Below, one piece after another: positions 15,144 through 22,576 of a stretch of DNA of 22,576 bases. The stretch is from the NCBI GenBank assembly GCA_937919945.1, contig CALESY010000052.1, forward strand, positions 1-22,576, read 5' to 3'. The translations under genes and the position numbers were made by a program. The stretch is from an uncultured Chitinophagaceae bacterium (GTDB lineage Bacteria; Bacteroidota; Bacteroidia; Chitinophagales; Chitinophagaceae). The notes beneath the pieces are model-generated. The model had not been told where the DNA came from. It was given only the letters and a program-made list of their open reading frames with translations, and made no database searches. The number at the start of each line of letters is the position of its first letter. The stretch's first letter is position 1.

Positions 15144-16985
15144 ATGGATCGTAATTCAGTCATTGGTTTTGGCTTATTGGTGTTGTTATTAATTGGATAT
15201 GTCAGCTACAACAACTATTCGCAAAACCAGTATGCGCAACAACAAAGAGCCGACTCAATAGCTAAGGCTAAGCTAAACCCACCTAAGAATATAGACAGCC
15301 TGAAAGCGGCCGTAAAAGCGGCTAATGCTGTAGCTCCTGTCGATAGCGTGGTTAACGACTCGCTCAGAGCAGCTTTGCCAGCTGCCTACAACGGACAGGC
15401 AAGCAACATAACGCTGGAAAATAAGGATATAGCCCTGACGCTGAGTACTAAAGGTGCACACCCTGTTGCTGCCTTGCTGAAGGCTTATAAAACGCACGAC
15501 CAAAAACCACTGTACTTTTTCAATGGTAACAACAACCAGTTGAGTGCTGCCCTACCCGACGGTAAAACTGCTACTGCCGACTTGTTTTATACCGCTACAC
15601 AAGGTACTGCCCCCAATGGCGATAAAACAGTGGATTTTGTTGCTGACCTTGGCGATGGAAAGACAGTACAGATAACTTATTCATTGCCGGCAGAAGGTTA
15701 TATGATGAGTTATAAAATGACACTGAAAGGTATGCCAACCGCCAATTTGCCACTCACATGGCAAACCGCAGCGTTGCATACTGAAAATGACCTGACTACA
15801 GAACGTACCAATGCACAGGTGTACTACCGCTTTACCGATAAAGAGCATGATTATTTCAGCTTCATCAATACCGAAAAAGAAACACTTGATAAGCCTGTAC
15901 ACTGGGTAGGTTTCCGTTCTCAATACTTCAGCACCGCACTGATAAATACTGACAAAGAGGCTTTCAAAAAAGCAACGGTGGGTGGTAACACCAAGCTGGA
16001 TGATAAAAATACTGTTGCCATCAGCAAAAACACGTTTGACATTGCTATGAATAATAGCAACGAGCAAACCGTAAATCTGAACTGGTACATAGGGCCTAAT
16101 AAATACAGCATACTCCGTTCTTATAAAATAGAGTTGGAAGATATGGTGCCGCTGGGCTATGGCGTAATGGCTTTTGTAAAATATGTAAACAAATGGCTCA
16201 TCATACCCATCTTCAACGTTTTGAGTGGCTTCATTGGTAACTATGGTATCATCATCATACTGATGACGCTTATCATCCGCTTGATACTCTCTTTCTTTAC
16301 ATACAAGAGCTACCTGAGTGCAGCCAAAATGCGTGTACTGAAACCGGAAATGGATGAGTTACGTGCAAAGTATGGCGACGACCAGCAGAAGTTTGGTATG
16401 GAGCAGATGAAGCTATACCGTAGTGCGGGTGTAAATCCGCTGGGTGGTTGCTTACCTACTTTGTTCCAATTACCCATACTATTTGCCATGTATTATTTCT
16501 TCCCAACCTCTATAGAGTTGAGGCAAGAGAAATTTTTATGGGCTAACGACCTTTCAACGTACGACAGTATTATCAGTTGGGGTGGCGATATACCTGTTAT
16601 CAGTTCAATTTTCGGTAACCACATCAGCTTGTTTACAATACTGATGACGGCATCGAGCTTGTTCCTTGCATTATATAACCGCAATATGACGATGCAAGAC
16701 CCTAACAACCCGATGCTGAAATGGATGCCATATATATTCCCGTTCCTTTTGTTTGGTGTGTTCAACAAAATGGCGGCAGCGTTGACGTTCTATTACTTCG
16801 CATCAAACATGATAAGTATCATCCAGCAGTTTATCATTCAGAAATACATTATCAACGAAAAAGCTATCCACGCGCAGATACAGGAAAATAAAAACAAACC
16901 TGCCACACAAAGCAAATGGCAGCAAAAGCTGGAAGAAATGCAGAAAGCGCAAATGGGAAAAGCCAAGCAACCCAAGAAAAAATAA
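15144..16985 (+). CDS. yidC: Membrane protein insertase YidC
   Basis: A 613-residue protein inserting and folding inner-membrane proteins alone or with SecYEG. I use ATG 15144 because MDRNSVIGFGLLVLLLIGYV is the expected N-terminal membrane anchor; the earlier in-frame start would put an odd cysteine-rich leader before it. Next comes a large periplasmic beta-sandwich (about 60-350). The conserved Oxa1-type core follows (about 365-570), with helices around GFIGNYGIIIILMTLIIRLI, the cytosolic loop AAKMRVLKPEMDELRAKYGD with its invariant region, GGCLPTLFQLPILFAMYYFF and FNKMAAALTFYYFASNMI. The basic tail (KAQMGKAKQPKKK) may aid ribosome contact. It appears monocistronic. Confidence 0.97.
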   Translation: MDRNSVIGFGLLVLLLIGYVSYNNYSQNQYAQQQRADSIAKAKLNPPKNIDSLKAAVKAANAVAPVDSVVNDSLRAALPAAYNGQASNITLENKDIALTLSTKGAHPVAALLKAYKTHDQKPLYFFNGNNNQLSAALPDGKTATADLFYTATQGTAPNGDKTVDFVADLGDGKTVQITYSLPAEGYMMSYKMTLKGMPTANLPLTWQTAALHTENDLTTERTNAQVYYRFTDKEHDYFSFINTEKETLDKPVHWVGFRSQYFSTALINTDKEAFKKATVGGNTKLDDKNTVAISKNTFDIAMNNSNEQTVNLNWYIGPNKYSILRSYKIELEDMVPLGYGVMAFVKYVNKWLIIPIFNVLSGFIGNYGIIIILMTLIIRLILSFFTYKSYLSAAKMRVLKPEMDELRAKYGDDQQKFGMEQMKLYRSAGVNPLGGCLPTLFQLPILFAMYYFFPTSIELRQEKFLWANDLSTYDSIISWGGDIPVISSIFGNHISLFTILMTASSLFLALYNRNMTMQDPNNPMLKWMPYIFPFLLFGVFNKMAAALTFYYFASNMISIIQQFIIQKYIINEKAIHAQIQENKNKPATQSKWQQKLEEMQKAQMGKAKQPKKK

Positions 16986-17006
16986 ATTAAATAATTTCCT
17001 GATTGT

Positions 17007-17040
17007 ATAAGCATCTCACTGAGTGGGGTGCTTATTTTTA
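17007..17040 (+). terminator. Intrinsic terminator of yidC
   Basis: ATAAGCATCTCAC (17007-17019) pairs with GTGGGGTGCTTAT (17023-17035), a 13-bp stem with two G-U pairs and a three-base loop, followed by a T-rich tail. It begins 22 bases after the yidC stop. Confidence 0.8.
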
Positions 17041-17194
17041 TGTGCCTTTGTTTCCAATGGCTTATTTTTATAACTTAGAGTAAAAGATATAATTTATCAG
17101 TTACCTGTTTGTGCAGGTAGTTTTTAATAAAAATGCTTTCGTTTCAATAGGGGTAAATAAGTTTCTGCTGTTATCGTGCAGCGAAACGGAAATG

Positions 17195-17226
17195 AAAAAC
17201 AAAGCCTTACATTCTTGTAAGGCTTT
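17195..17226 (-). terminator. Probable terminator of the lipoprotein gene
   Basis: A perfect 10-bp stem (AAAGCCTTAC 17201-17210 with GTAAGGCTTT 17217-17226) and a six-base loop. On the minus strand it runs into TTTGTTTTTC; the plus strand has no comparable T-run. So it most likely ends transcription coming from the minus-strand gene that stops at 17312. Confidence 0.7.
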
Positions 17227-17311
17227 AATCATATACTGTGATTAGTATGATTTTAAATTGATTTGTTTTGGCTTATGGTTGGCGTAGTCTTTGACTGTGT
17301 CGAGTGAGTTT

Positions 17312-17914
17312 TTAAGGATTATATATTCCAATCAATCTCCATTTCTCATCTCGTCTATCAAGTCCCAAGAATCCTTTACTTGCACTCCAATAAAACCTTT
17401 CTGAATAATTGCTTCTTTCTTTATACTGTTTAGCATCGTTATTTGCTTCAAAAATCTTTACATCTCTATAGACTGTATTGCCAATTGTTAATACAGAATT
17501 TGGGATTTTATCATACTCAGCTAAACTGTATGATTCTATATTATAAAACCAAGAGCCTTTTAAAGTTATATCAAAGGAGATGTGAGTTTCTCCACTTTGA
17601 GTTGCCACTAATTCTACAAGTGTTTTTTCCTCTAAATGCCTATCATAGTTTGGGTCAGATTTAGTGCAATTAATGCGTATTCCATCACATTTGTTAGGGA
17701 AAAATGCCAGTGGGTCATTGCAGCCGTTAAAGCTGCTTGTCCCCGTTAAAAAAATAGTATCTATTCTGTTTTTATCAGATTGAAATACTAATACTTCATT
17801 GCCTTTGTATGGAATATATTTTATGTCGCTTTTATTTAAATAATAATGACTACTACAAGAAGCAATCGCAGTAAAAAGAAAATAGTAAATAAATATGTAA
17901 CCTATGCTTCTCAT
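17312..17914 (-). CDS. Unrecognised lipoprotein
   Basis: A 200-residue protein. A short hydrophobic signal (IGYIFIYYFLFTAI) ends in the lipobox-like IASC, so Cys20 or so is probably lipidated and the protein anchored to a membrane facing the periplasm or outside. The mature part is rich in beta-prone and aromatic residues, with Cys in SFNGCNDPLAFFPNKCDGIRINC that could form disulfides. I recognise no domain. It has its own terminator and no operon partner. Its base composition looks more AT-rich than the neighbouring ychF and yidC, as expected for accessory or recently acquired DNA. Confidence 0.7.
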   Translation of the reverse strand: MRSIGYIFIYYFLFTAIASCSSHYYLNKSDIKYIPYKGNEVLVFQSDKNRIDTIFLTGTSSFNGCNDPLAFFPNKCDGIRINCTKSDPNYDRHLEEKTLVELVATQSGETHISFDITLKGSWFYNIESYSLAEYDKIPNSVLTIGNTVYRDVKIFEANNDAKQYKERSNYSERFYWSASKGFLGLDRRDEKWRLIGIYNP

Positions 17915-18116
17915 TTTTTAAGGATGTGCCATAGCTGTATTATAGCTAATGTTTGAATATTTACAAGTGTAAATCAATTAGCGTCACGAATATATTACAT
18001 ATTTCCTTTAAGTCAATAATATTTAAACTTCCAAAAAAATTGAAGAACGAGGCTCAAGAAACACCCTATAGTTTCACCCTGATCAGGAATCCGAAAAACA
18101 TCCGTAAAATCAATAG

Positions 18117-19214
18117 TTACACATTAAACCTGAAGTGCATTACATCGCCATCACTTACCACGTATTCTTTACCCTCAATGCGTAGCTTACCATTGTCGCG
18201 GCATGCAGACTCACTACCATATTGTACATAGTCATTATAGGCAATGGTTTCTGCTTTGATAAAGCCTTTCTCAAAATCGGTATGTATCACGCTGGCAGCC
18301 TGTGGTGCTTTCCAGCCACGGTGTATGGTCCATGCGCGTACTTCCTGCACGCCTGCCGTAAAGTAGGTAATGAGGTTCAGCAGTTCATATGCTGCACGTA
18401 TCAACCTGTTCAGCCCCGGCTCTTTTAAACCGTACTCGCCAAGAAACATCTCTTTGTCTTCCGCATTTTCCATTTCAGATATTTGCGCTTCTATCGAGTT
18501 GTTCATCACTATCACCTGCGCACCCTCTTCTGTAGCAGCTTTTATTAAAGCTTCAGAGTATTTGTTGCCTGTGTGTATGGCAGCTTCATCTACATTGGCA
18601 ACGTATAGCACAGGTTTTTGTGTCAGCAAAAACAGGTCTGCTACCGCTTCCAGATCTTCGCCCTCTAATTGCAGGCCACGTATGTTTTTACCCTGCATCA
18701 GGTATTGCTGGCATTGTACCAGCACATCGTACACACGCTTTGCCTTGGGGTCGTTCTTAGCTATTTTTTCATAGCGCTGCATTTTCTTCTCTATACTGTC
18801 CAGGTCTTTCAGTTGCAGCTCGGTATCAATAATTTCTTTGTCGCTGATGGGGTTTATCTCTCCTTCTTCACGCAAGATGTTCTCATCTTCAAAACAACGG
18901 ATAACGTGGGCTATGGCATCTACCTCGCGTATGTTGGCAAGAAATTTATTGCCCAGCCCCTCTCCCTTGCTGGCACCTTTTACCAGGCCGGCAATGTCCA
19001 CAAACTCTATGGTAGTAGGTACTACCCGTTGCGGTTGCACCAGTTCTGCCAGTTTTGCTAAACGTTCATCCGGCACATCTACCTGCCCTACGTTGGGTTC
19101 TATAGTACAGAAACGGTAGTTGGAAGCCTGTGCCTTGGCACTATTGCTCACTGCGTTGAATAATGTTGATTTACCTACGTTTGGCAACCCTACGATGCCC
19201 ACTTGCAATGCCAT
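18117..19214 (-). CDS. ychF: Ribosome-associated ATPase YchF (Obg-like)
   Basis: A 365-residue P-loop ATPase of the OLA1/YchF subfamily. The P-loop GLPNVGKS is at 9-16 and the G3 motif DIAGL at 73-77. The usual NKxD is replaced by NVDE (207-210), the hallmark giving ATP rather than GTP preference. A coiled-coil segment (about 125-175) and a C-terminal TGS domain (about 280-365, YFTAGVQEVRAWTIHRGWKA...) complete the standard layout and length. It binds ribosomes and affects stress responses. A -7 promoter element lies just upstream, so it is probably transcribed on its own after the gene-pair plsC/membrane protein. Confidence 0.97.
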   Translation of the reverse strand: MALQVGIVGLPNVGKSTLFNAVSNSAKAQASNYRFCTIEPNVGQVDVPDERLAKLAELVQPQRVVPTTIEFVDIAGLVKGASKGEGLGNKFLANIREVDAIAHVIRCFEDENILREEGEINPISDKEIIDTELQLKDLDSIEKKMQRYEKIAKNDPKAKRVYDVLVQCQQYLMQGKNIRGLQLEGEDLEAVADLFLLTQKPVLYVANVDEAAIHTGNKYSEALIKAATEEGAQVIVMNNSIEAQISEMENAEDKEMFLGEYGLKEPGLNRLIRAAYELLNLITYFTAGVQEVRAWTIHRGWKAPQAASVIHTDFEKGFIKAETIAYNDYVQYGSESACRDNGKLRIEGKEYVVSDGDVMHFRFNV

Positions 19215-19234
19215 ATCGCGTTAAAAAATTTGCG

Positions 19235-19242
19235 CAAAGGTA
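19235..19242 (-). promoter_or_regulatory. -7 element of the ychF promoter
   Basis: On the minus strand TACCTTTG (19242-19235) is an exact TAnnTTTG match, 20 bases before the ychF ATG. Its context, CTACCTTTGCGC, is the same as before yidC. No clear -33 TTG is seen. Confidence 0.5.
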
Positions 19243-19305
19243 GGGTTTTAGTCGTAAGTAGTGAGTATAATATAGTAAGAAGCAGAACAGATGAAGAGGG
19301 ATATA

Positions 19306-20046
19306 TTATTTTTTCTCTGCTACTATCAATGTTTTTTCCATAGCATCATATACCTGCTGTTTCAGTATCTGCAGGTCATTGAGTGTCATACCTGCAACGG
19401 GTATAGGTGGAAGGTAGATAACCCTGTTACGTCCAGGGCTCAGCATCCACCAGTGGCTGTAGTGCCAACGGTTGACCGTATCGGGAAAGAGCATGGGCAG
19501 AATCGGTGTTTGTGTATTGATGGCAAGGCGAAATGCACCGTCATAAAATTCTTTCAGTGGCTTATCGGTTTCGTTGAATGTACCCTCGGGGAAGATGGCG
19601 ATATTACATTCACGCTTCAGCATCCTCCACATGAGCCGCAAGCTCTTGGCACGGCTGTGCGCACTGCTGCGGTCAACCAATATCGCAAGTTGTTTATACA
19701 CAAAGCCGAAGATGGGTATGCGTGCCATTTCTTTCTTTGCCAACGTGCGGAAGTATTGTGGTACGGCAGCATATATCAATACTGTATCAATGTAAGATAT
19801 ATGATTAGCTACATACACAAACCTTGCATTAGGCGGCTTCGGGCCGCTTTTCGATACCGGCATACCTATACAAAACAGCCAACCGTTTGCCCAATAATGC
19901 ACTATGTACCATATTATGCGCCTCGCCCAAGCTTTGTCAACAGAGCCTACTACAAGAAAAATGGGGAATGCTAACAGTAAGCAACATAAAAAGGTTGCAA
20001 TTACATATATTATATAGAGAGGCCGCAGTAGTTTCAGCAGTATCAT
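19306..20046 (-). CDS. plsC: 1-acyl-sn-glycerol-3-phosphate acyltransferase
   Basis: A 246-residue membrane acyltransferase making phosphatidic acid from lysophosphatidic acid. The N-terminal hydrophobic segment (about 10-34) anchors it. The catalytic HX4D motif is in ANHISYID (H82, D87) and the glycerol-phosphate-binding FPEGTFN at 152-158. The LAILVDRSSAHSRAKSL block between them is typical of PlsC. Related enzymes add acyl chains to other lipids (ornithine lipids, for example), so the acceptor is assumed from the family. It starts four bases after the stop of the upstream four-helix gene, so the two are one operon. Confidence 0.92.
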   Translation of the reverse strand: MILLKLLRPLYIIYVIATFLCCLLLAFPIFLVVGSVDKAWARRIIWYIVHYWANGWLFCIGMPVSKSGPKPPNARFVYVANHISYIDTVLIYAAVPQYFRTLAKKEMARIPIFGFVYKQLAILVDRSSAHSRAKSLRLMWRMLKRECNIAIFPEGTFNETDKPLKEFYDGAFRLAINTQTPILPMLFPDTVNRWHYSHWWMLSPGRNRVIYLPPIPVAGMTLNDLQILKQQVYDAMEKTLIVAEKK

Positions 20047-20050
20047 ACAA

Positions 20051-20521
20051 CTACATACCAGGGAACAACGGGCGCGCTATAGCCTCACGGAAAGGCCAAG
20101 GTATCGTAGCCATGATGATGATAAATGCTACGAGTGTGAACCAGAATACTTTTTTGTACTTGGCAGCATCAGGTATACTCTTCTTTACAGATGCATACCC
20201 TATGTGTACTAAGATGATGGCGATGAGCATACCTGCAAAATGCTCTACCGCCCAAAACCGGCTGAGGCTGTCTTTCATTACATTCCCCATACCCTGGTTT
20301 TGAATATTCTTCAATCCCCAAGCGCCTGTGAAGTAAAGCAGCAATCCCAACAATAGCTGAGTATCGCAAATAATCATCAGCAACATAGCAGGGCGTTTTT
20401 CTGCTTTGGTAAACGGTTTGTTACCACTCAATCCACCCATTGTTTTTACGATTGTCCACAATGCGAAGATGATAACGAACCAGCGCAAAAAATTGTGCAG
20501 ATGTAAAAGCCCTTGTTGCAT
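20051..20521 (-). CDS. Four-helix membrane protein, function unknown
   Basis: A 156-residue protein with four predicted membrane helices (about 11-28, 43-65, 92-110 and 125-143). Histidines lie at 7 and 9 (LLHLHNFLRW), 94 (AVEHFAG) and about 102 (LVHIGYAS). Two near the start of helix 1 and two in helix 3 resemble the haem ligands of small b-type cytochromes, but I cannot establish haem binding. I do not recognise a named family beyond uncharacterised Bacteroidota membrane proteins. It precedes plsC by four bases. Confidence 0.8.
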   Translation of the reverse strand: MQQGLLHLHNFLRWFVIIFALWTIVKTMGGLSGNKPFTKAEKRPAMLLMIICDTQLLLGLLLYFTGAWGLKNIQNQGMGNVMKDSLSRFWAVEHFAGMLIAIILVHIGYASVKKSIPDAAKYKKVFWFTLVAFIIIMATIPWPFREAIARPLFPGM

Positions 20522-20584
20522 ATCAGTCAGATTTGTAATGCAATCTACAAAGCAACCGTTTAACCCGCAAATAAAAAGAATGAA

Positions 20585-21124
20585 TTACCACCCCATACGT
20601 ACCCTTAGCTGGCGAACATGCTCCATATGGTGACGGCTGTGCCATGCATAGAGAGCTGCCATCTCCCACAACGGAAAGTTTCTTTTATTATCCGGGTGGT
20701 AGTAGGTACGCTCCCACTCTTCAGGTGTCAGTTTGTGCATCACTGCAATAATGCGCCTGTGCAGCGCGTGCAGCAGAGTTATGGAAATATTGACAGGCAC
20801 TTCTTCCACATCATACAGTAATGCCCATTTATTCTCATCATACGGCATGATGGTGGGATTATCTGCAGTCAAGGCAAACTTCATACGGATGTACATATTA
20901 ATGTGGCTATCGGCCAAGTGGTGCAACACCTGTTGTACTGTCCATCCATCGGGGCGGTAGGGAGTGTGCAGTTGCGCATGGTCAAGGTTTTCTATGCAGG
21001 TATCCAGCCAACTAGGCAGTGCTTCTAATACGCTTATCCACTCGTTTAGCTTATTCGTATCATAGCTATCGGGACGTTGATACTTGCCAATAGGGTATTT
21101 CAATGCTTCTATATTGTCTGTCAT
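20585..21124 (-). CDS. YfiT/DinB-superfamily metal-dependent protein (bacillithiol-transferase-like)
   Basis: A 179-residue four-helix-bundle protein. KYPIGKYQRPDSY at the N-terminus, DGWTVQQVLHHLADSH (metal His near 69) and YAWHSRHHMEHVRQL (His162 and His166) match YfiT of Bacillus and its relatives, which use three histidines to bind a divalent metal. Some DinB-like members transfer bacillithiol to electrophiles, and some Bacteroidota make bacillithiol. That activity is plausible but not shown here. There is no signal peptide. It is read from its own good promoter and lies 63 bases upstream of the four-helix gene. Confidence 0.88.
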   Translation of the reverse strand: MTDNIEALKYPIGKYQRPDSYDTNKLNEWISVLEALPSWLDTCIENLDHAQLHTPYRPDGWTVQQVLHHLADSHINMYIRMKFALTADNPTIMPYDENKWALLYDVEEVPVNISITLLHALHRRIIAVMHKLTPEEWERTYYHPDNKRNFPLWEMAALYAWHSRHHMEHVRQLRVRMGW

Positions 21125-21143
21125 GCTATGTGGCTTTATTAAC

Positions 21144-21176
21144 CAAATGTAGTATTAATTGAAAAATGACGTGCAA
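21144..21176 (-). promoter_or_regulatory. Promoter of the YfiT-like gene
   Basis: On the minus strand TTG (21176-21174), then 22 bases, then TACATTTG (21151-21144). This is a full match to the Bacteroidota -33/-7 pattern, 19 bases before the ATG at 21124. Confidence 0.65.
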
Positions 21177-21229
21177 GGTTACCAGACAATAAACCTGTTT
21201 ATATATATTAGAGAAAAATAAAGGGAACA

Positions 21230-22252
21230 GTGTCTCACGGAAAACTGCGAAAAGAAACAAATTGCCTTAATTGCGATGCACAGGTTGACGGGAGGTATTG
21301 CAAAAATTGCGGGCAGGAAAACATAGAACCCAAACAAACATTCTGGGGGCTGATAGCGCATTTCTTCAACGATGTTACCCACTTCGATAGCAAATTTTGG
21401 TCAACACTTAAACCACTCATCCTGAAGCCAGGCTTCCTCACAGAAGAATATATAATAGGTCGCAGGATGAAATATATAGACCCAGTACGGATGTACTTGT
21501 TTGTGTCTTTTGCTTTCTTTCTGATGTATCTGGCTGTCAGAAATGATGCGGATACACTAAAATATAGTAATGATCCTGAACTTGTACATGCAATAGACTC
21601 TATGATTGCCATTGATAAAGGGTCTAATGATTTTAATATGAAAGGTGCAGAAATTAATGGCAAAAACGTAATGCTATTTAATTTCGGTAATGACTATTCT
21701 AATGGCTTAAAACATTACGATTCACTTCAAAATGCTCTTCCTGATAGTTTGAAAAGTGATGGGCTTAGTAAATATCTGGAAAAAAGTATAATAGGTGTGG
21801 CAACTACATACTACCAGAATCCATACGATTTTATGGGAAATCTTATAGAAAAGTTTTACCGCTCATTTTCAAAGGTATTCTTCATATCACTTCCAATATT
21901 TTCTCTGCTACTTGCATTGTTGTACATACGAAGAAGAAAAGATTTTTTTTATGTATCTCATGCAATATTTACACTACACTGCTATATTGTAGCATGGTTT
22001 TTTCTATTAGTAATTGCAATATTCAAAGTACTTATTCCTGATTATCCAGCTATAGGTGCAATATTGACATTGTTACTTTATTTAGGGCTATCTGTTTATA
22101 TACTATTTGCAATGCTCCGCTTTTATAAACAGAGTGTATTAAAAACATGCCTCAAGTGGTTGATACTTATTATAATAATGTCTGTCATTTTATTATTGAT
22201 ACAATTGGGTCTTTTAATCAATTCATTCTTTGCAATGGCAGGAGGTCATTAG
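21230..22252 (+). CDS. DUF3667 protein: zinc ribbon plus membrane helices (copy 1)
   Basis: A 340-residue protein. CLNC-x8-CKNCGQE at about 12-29 is a zinc ribbon, followed by the DUF3667 core (EPKQTFWGLIAHFFNDVTHF, KPGFLTEEYI, GRRMKYIDPVRMYLFVSFAF). The first membrane helix begins near residue 83. An extracytoplasmic stretch follows (about 105-210), then three or four more helices. The start is GTG 21230, preceded by AAGGGAACA. It is supported by the second copy, which begins with the same MSH from an ATG. Function is not established; a membrane sensor or assembly role is possible but unproven. It is separated from copy 2 by 12 bases. Confidence 0.88.
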   Translation: MSHGKLRKETNCLNCDAQVDGRYCKNCGQENIEPKQTFWGLIAHFFNDVTHFDSKFWSTLKPLILKPGFLTEEYIIGRRMKYIDPVRMYLFVSFAFFLMYLAVRNDADTLKYSNDPELVHAIDSMIAIDKGSNDFNMKGAEINGKNVMLFNFGNDYSNGLKHYDSLQNALPDSLKSDGLSKYLEKSIIGVATTYYQNPYDFMGNLIEKFYRSFSKVFFISLPIFSLLLALLYIRRRKDFFYVSHAIFTLHCYIVAWFFLLVIAIFKVLIPDYPAIGAILTLLLYLGLSVYILFAMLRFYKQSVLKTCLKWLILIIIMSVILLLIQLGLLINSFFAMAGGH

Positions 22253-22264
22253 TATAAATCAAGC

Positions 22265-22576
22265 ATGTCGCATCAACACGAACGCTCAGAAAAAATATGC
22301 CTGAATTGCGGTGCGTCTTTATACGACCGTTATTGCCACAAATGCGGGCAGGAAAATGTTGAACCTAAGCAAACATTTTGGGGGTTAGTAACGCATTTTT
22401 TCAACGATGTTACTCACTTCGATAGTAAATTATGGGCAACAGTCAAAACTTTACTCTTTAAACCAGGTTTTCTCACGGAAGAATATATAAAAGGACGACG
22501 CGTACAGTATCTGGACCCTATACGTATGTACCTCTTTATTTCTTTCGCATTTTTTCTTGTTTTTCTAAGCTTGGAG
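22265..22576 (+). CDS. DUF3667 protein (copy 2), truncated by the window end
   Basis: The first 104 codons of a paralogue of the preceding gene, open to the window edge. It has the same zinc ribbon CLNC-x8-CHKCGQE, EPKQTFWGLVTHFFNDVTHF, KPGFLTEEYI, GRR and the start of the first membrane helix (IRMYLFISFAFFLVFLS). By my ungapped hand count about 71 of the first 104 residues are identical to copy 1. Identity is concentrated from residue 27 on; the N-terminal zinc-ribbon spacers differ. It is probably co-transcribed with copy 1. Confidence 0.88.
   Translation, partial: MSHQHERSEKICLNCGASLYDRYCHKCGQENVEPKQTFWGLVTHFFNDVTHFDSKLWATVKTLLFKPGFLTEEYIKGRRVQYLDPIRMYLFISFAFFLVFLSLE

Larger units (their letters stand above)
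16986..17311. other. Gene-free AT-rich gap after yidC
   Basis: This 326-base stretch holds the yidC terminator (17007-17040) and the lipoprotein-gene terminator (17195-17226). Between them (17041-17194) and from 17227 to 17311 I see no convincing gene, repeat or RNA. Confidence 0.6.

Noticed and set aside
19291..19974. 227-codon plus-strand open frame
   Set aside because: Antisense to plsC, whose HX4D and FPEGT motifs are intact.
21190..21215. ATAAAC/GTTTAT inverted repeat upstream of the DUF3667 gene
   Set aside because: Six bases with a two-base gap in an AT-rich stretch; expected by chance and with no sign of being an operator or terminator.
1..22576. Search for CRISPR arrays, tRNA or rRNA genes, insertion sequences and defence genes
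   Set aside because: I found no regular repeat-spacer pattern, no cloverleaf sequence, no transposase motifs and no recognisable defence nuclease or helicase. Short elements could still be missed by eye.

Overview
The window reads as chromosomal DNA of a member of the Bacteroidota, most likely a Chitinophagaceae-like lineage. This is inferred from the gene content (TIGR02757, GSCFA, DUF3667 and bactofilin families, a cyclophilin with a Bacteroidota-type insertion, a kinase fused to a RapZ C-terminal domain). It is also supported by promoter-like TAnnTTTG (-7) elements with an upstream TTG, and by the general lack of strong Shine-Dalgarno sequences. I see no rRNA, tRNA, CRISPR array, transposase, integrase or attachment site.

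Layout. Positions 1-5029 (all minus strand) hold an incomplete SAM-dependent methyltransferase one base downstream of a B12-type radical SAM protein. Then, in transcription order, comes a tight corA - GT8 glycosyltransferase - GT2 glycosyltransferase cluster. Positions 5117-6568 (plus) carry a secreted cyclophilin and a TIGR02757 protein, which ends in a 4-base convergent overlap with hom. Positions 6565-9384 (minus) are a methionine-branch unit: promoter, SAM-I riboswitch, intrinsic terminator, a trans-sulfuration PLP enzyme and homoserine dehydrogenase. This is a textbook transcription-attenuation arrangement in which every part can be read.

Positions 9491-12224 (plus) form a compact operon: lpxH (lipid A synthesis), a SixA-like histidine phosphatase, and a 489-residue protein joining an AmgK-like sugar kinase to a RapZ C-terminal domain. 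It ends at a bidirectional terminator shared with the convergent clpP. Positions 13153-14516 (plus) carry a DUF1801 protein translationally coupled to a GSCFA protein. A bactofilin gene converges on it. yidC (15144-16985, plus) follows with its own promoter-like element and a strong terminator.

Positions 16986-18116 are an AT-rich stretch with one unrecognised lipoprotein gene and its terminator. Positions 18117-21124 (minus) hold ychF, plsC, a four-helix membrane protein and a YfiT/DinB-like protein. The right end (21230-22576, plus) has two tandem DUF3667 genes (zinc ribbon plus membrane helices), the second cut by the window edge.

Much of the window concerns the envelope (LpxH, YidC, PlsC, glycosyltransferases, bactofilin, amino-sugar kinase/RapZ). 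The most unusual gene is the kinase-RapZ fusion. The tandem DUF3667 pair and the methyltransferase/radical SAM pair are the other functions I cannot assign. I found no clear evidence of a wholly new defence or mobile system.
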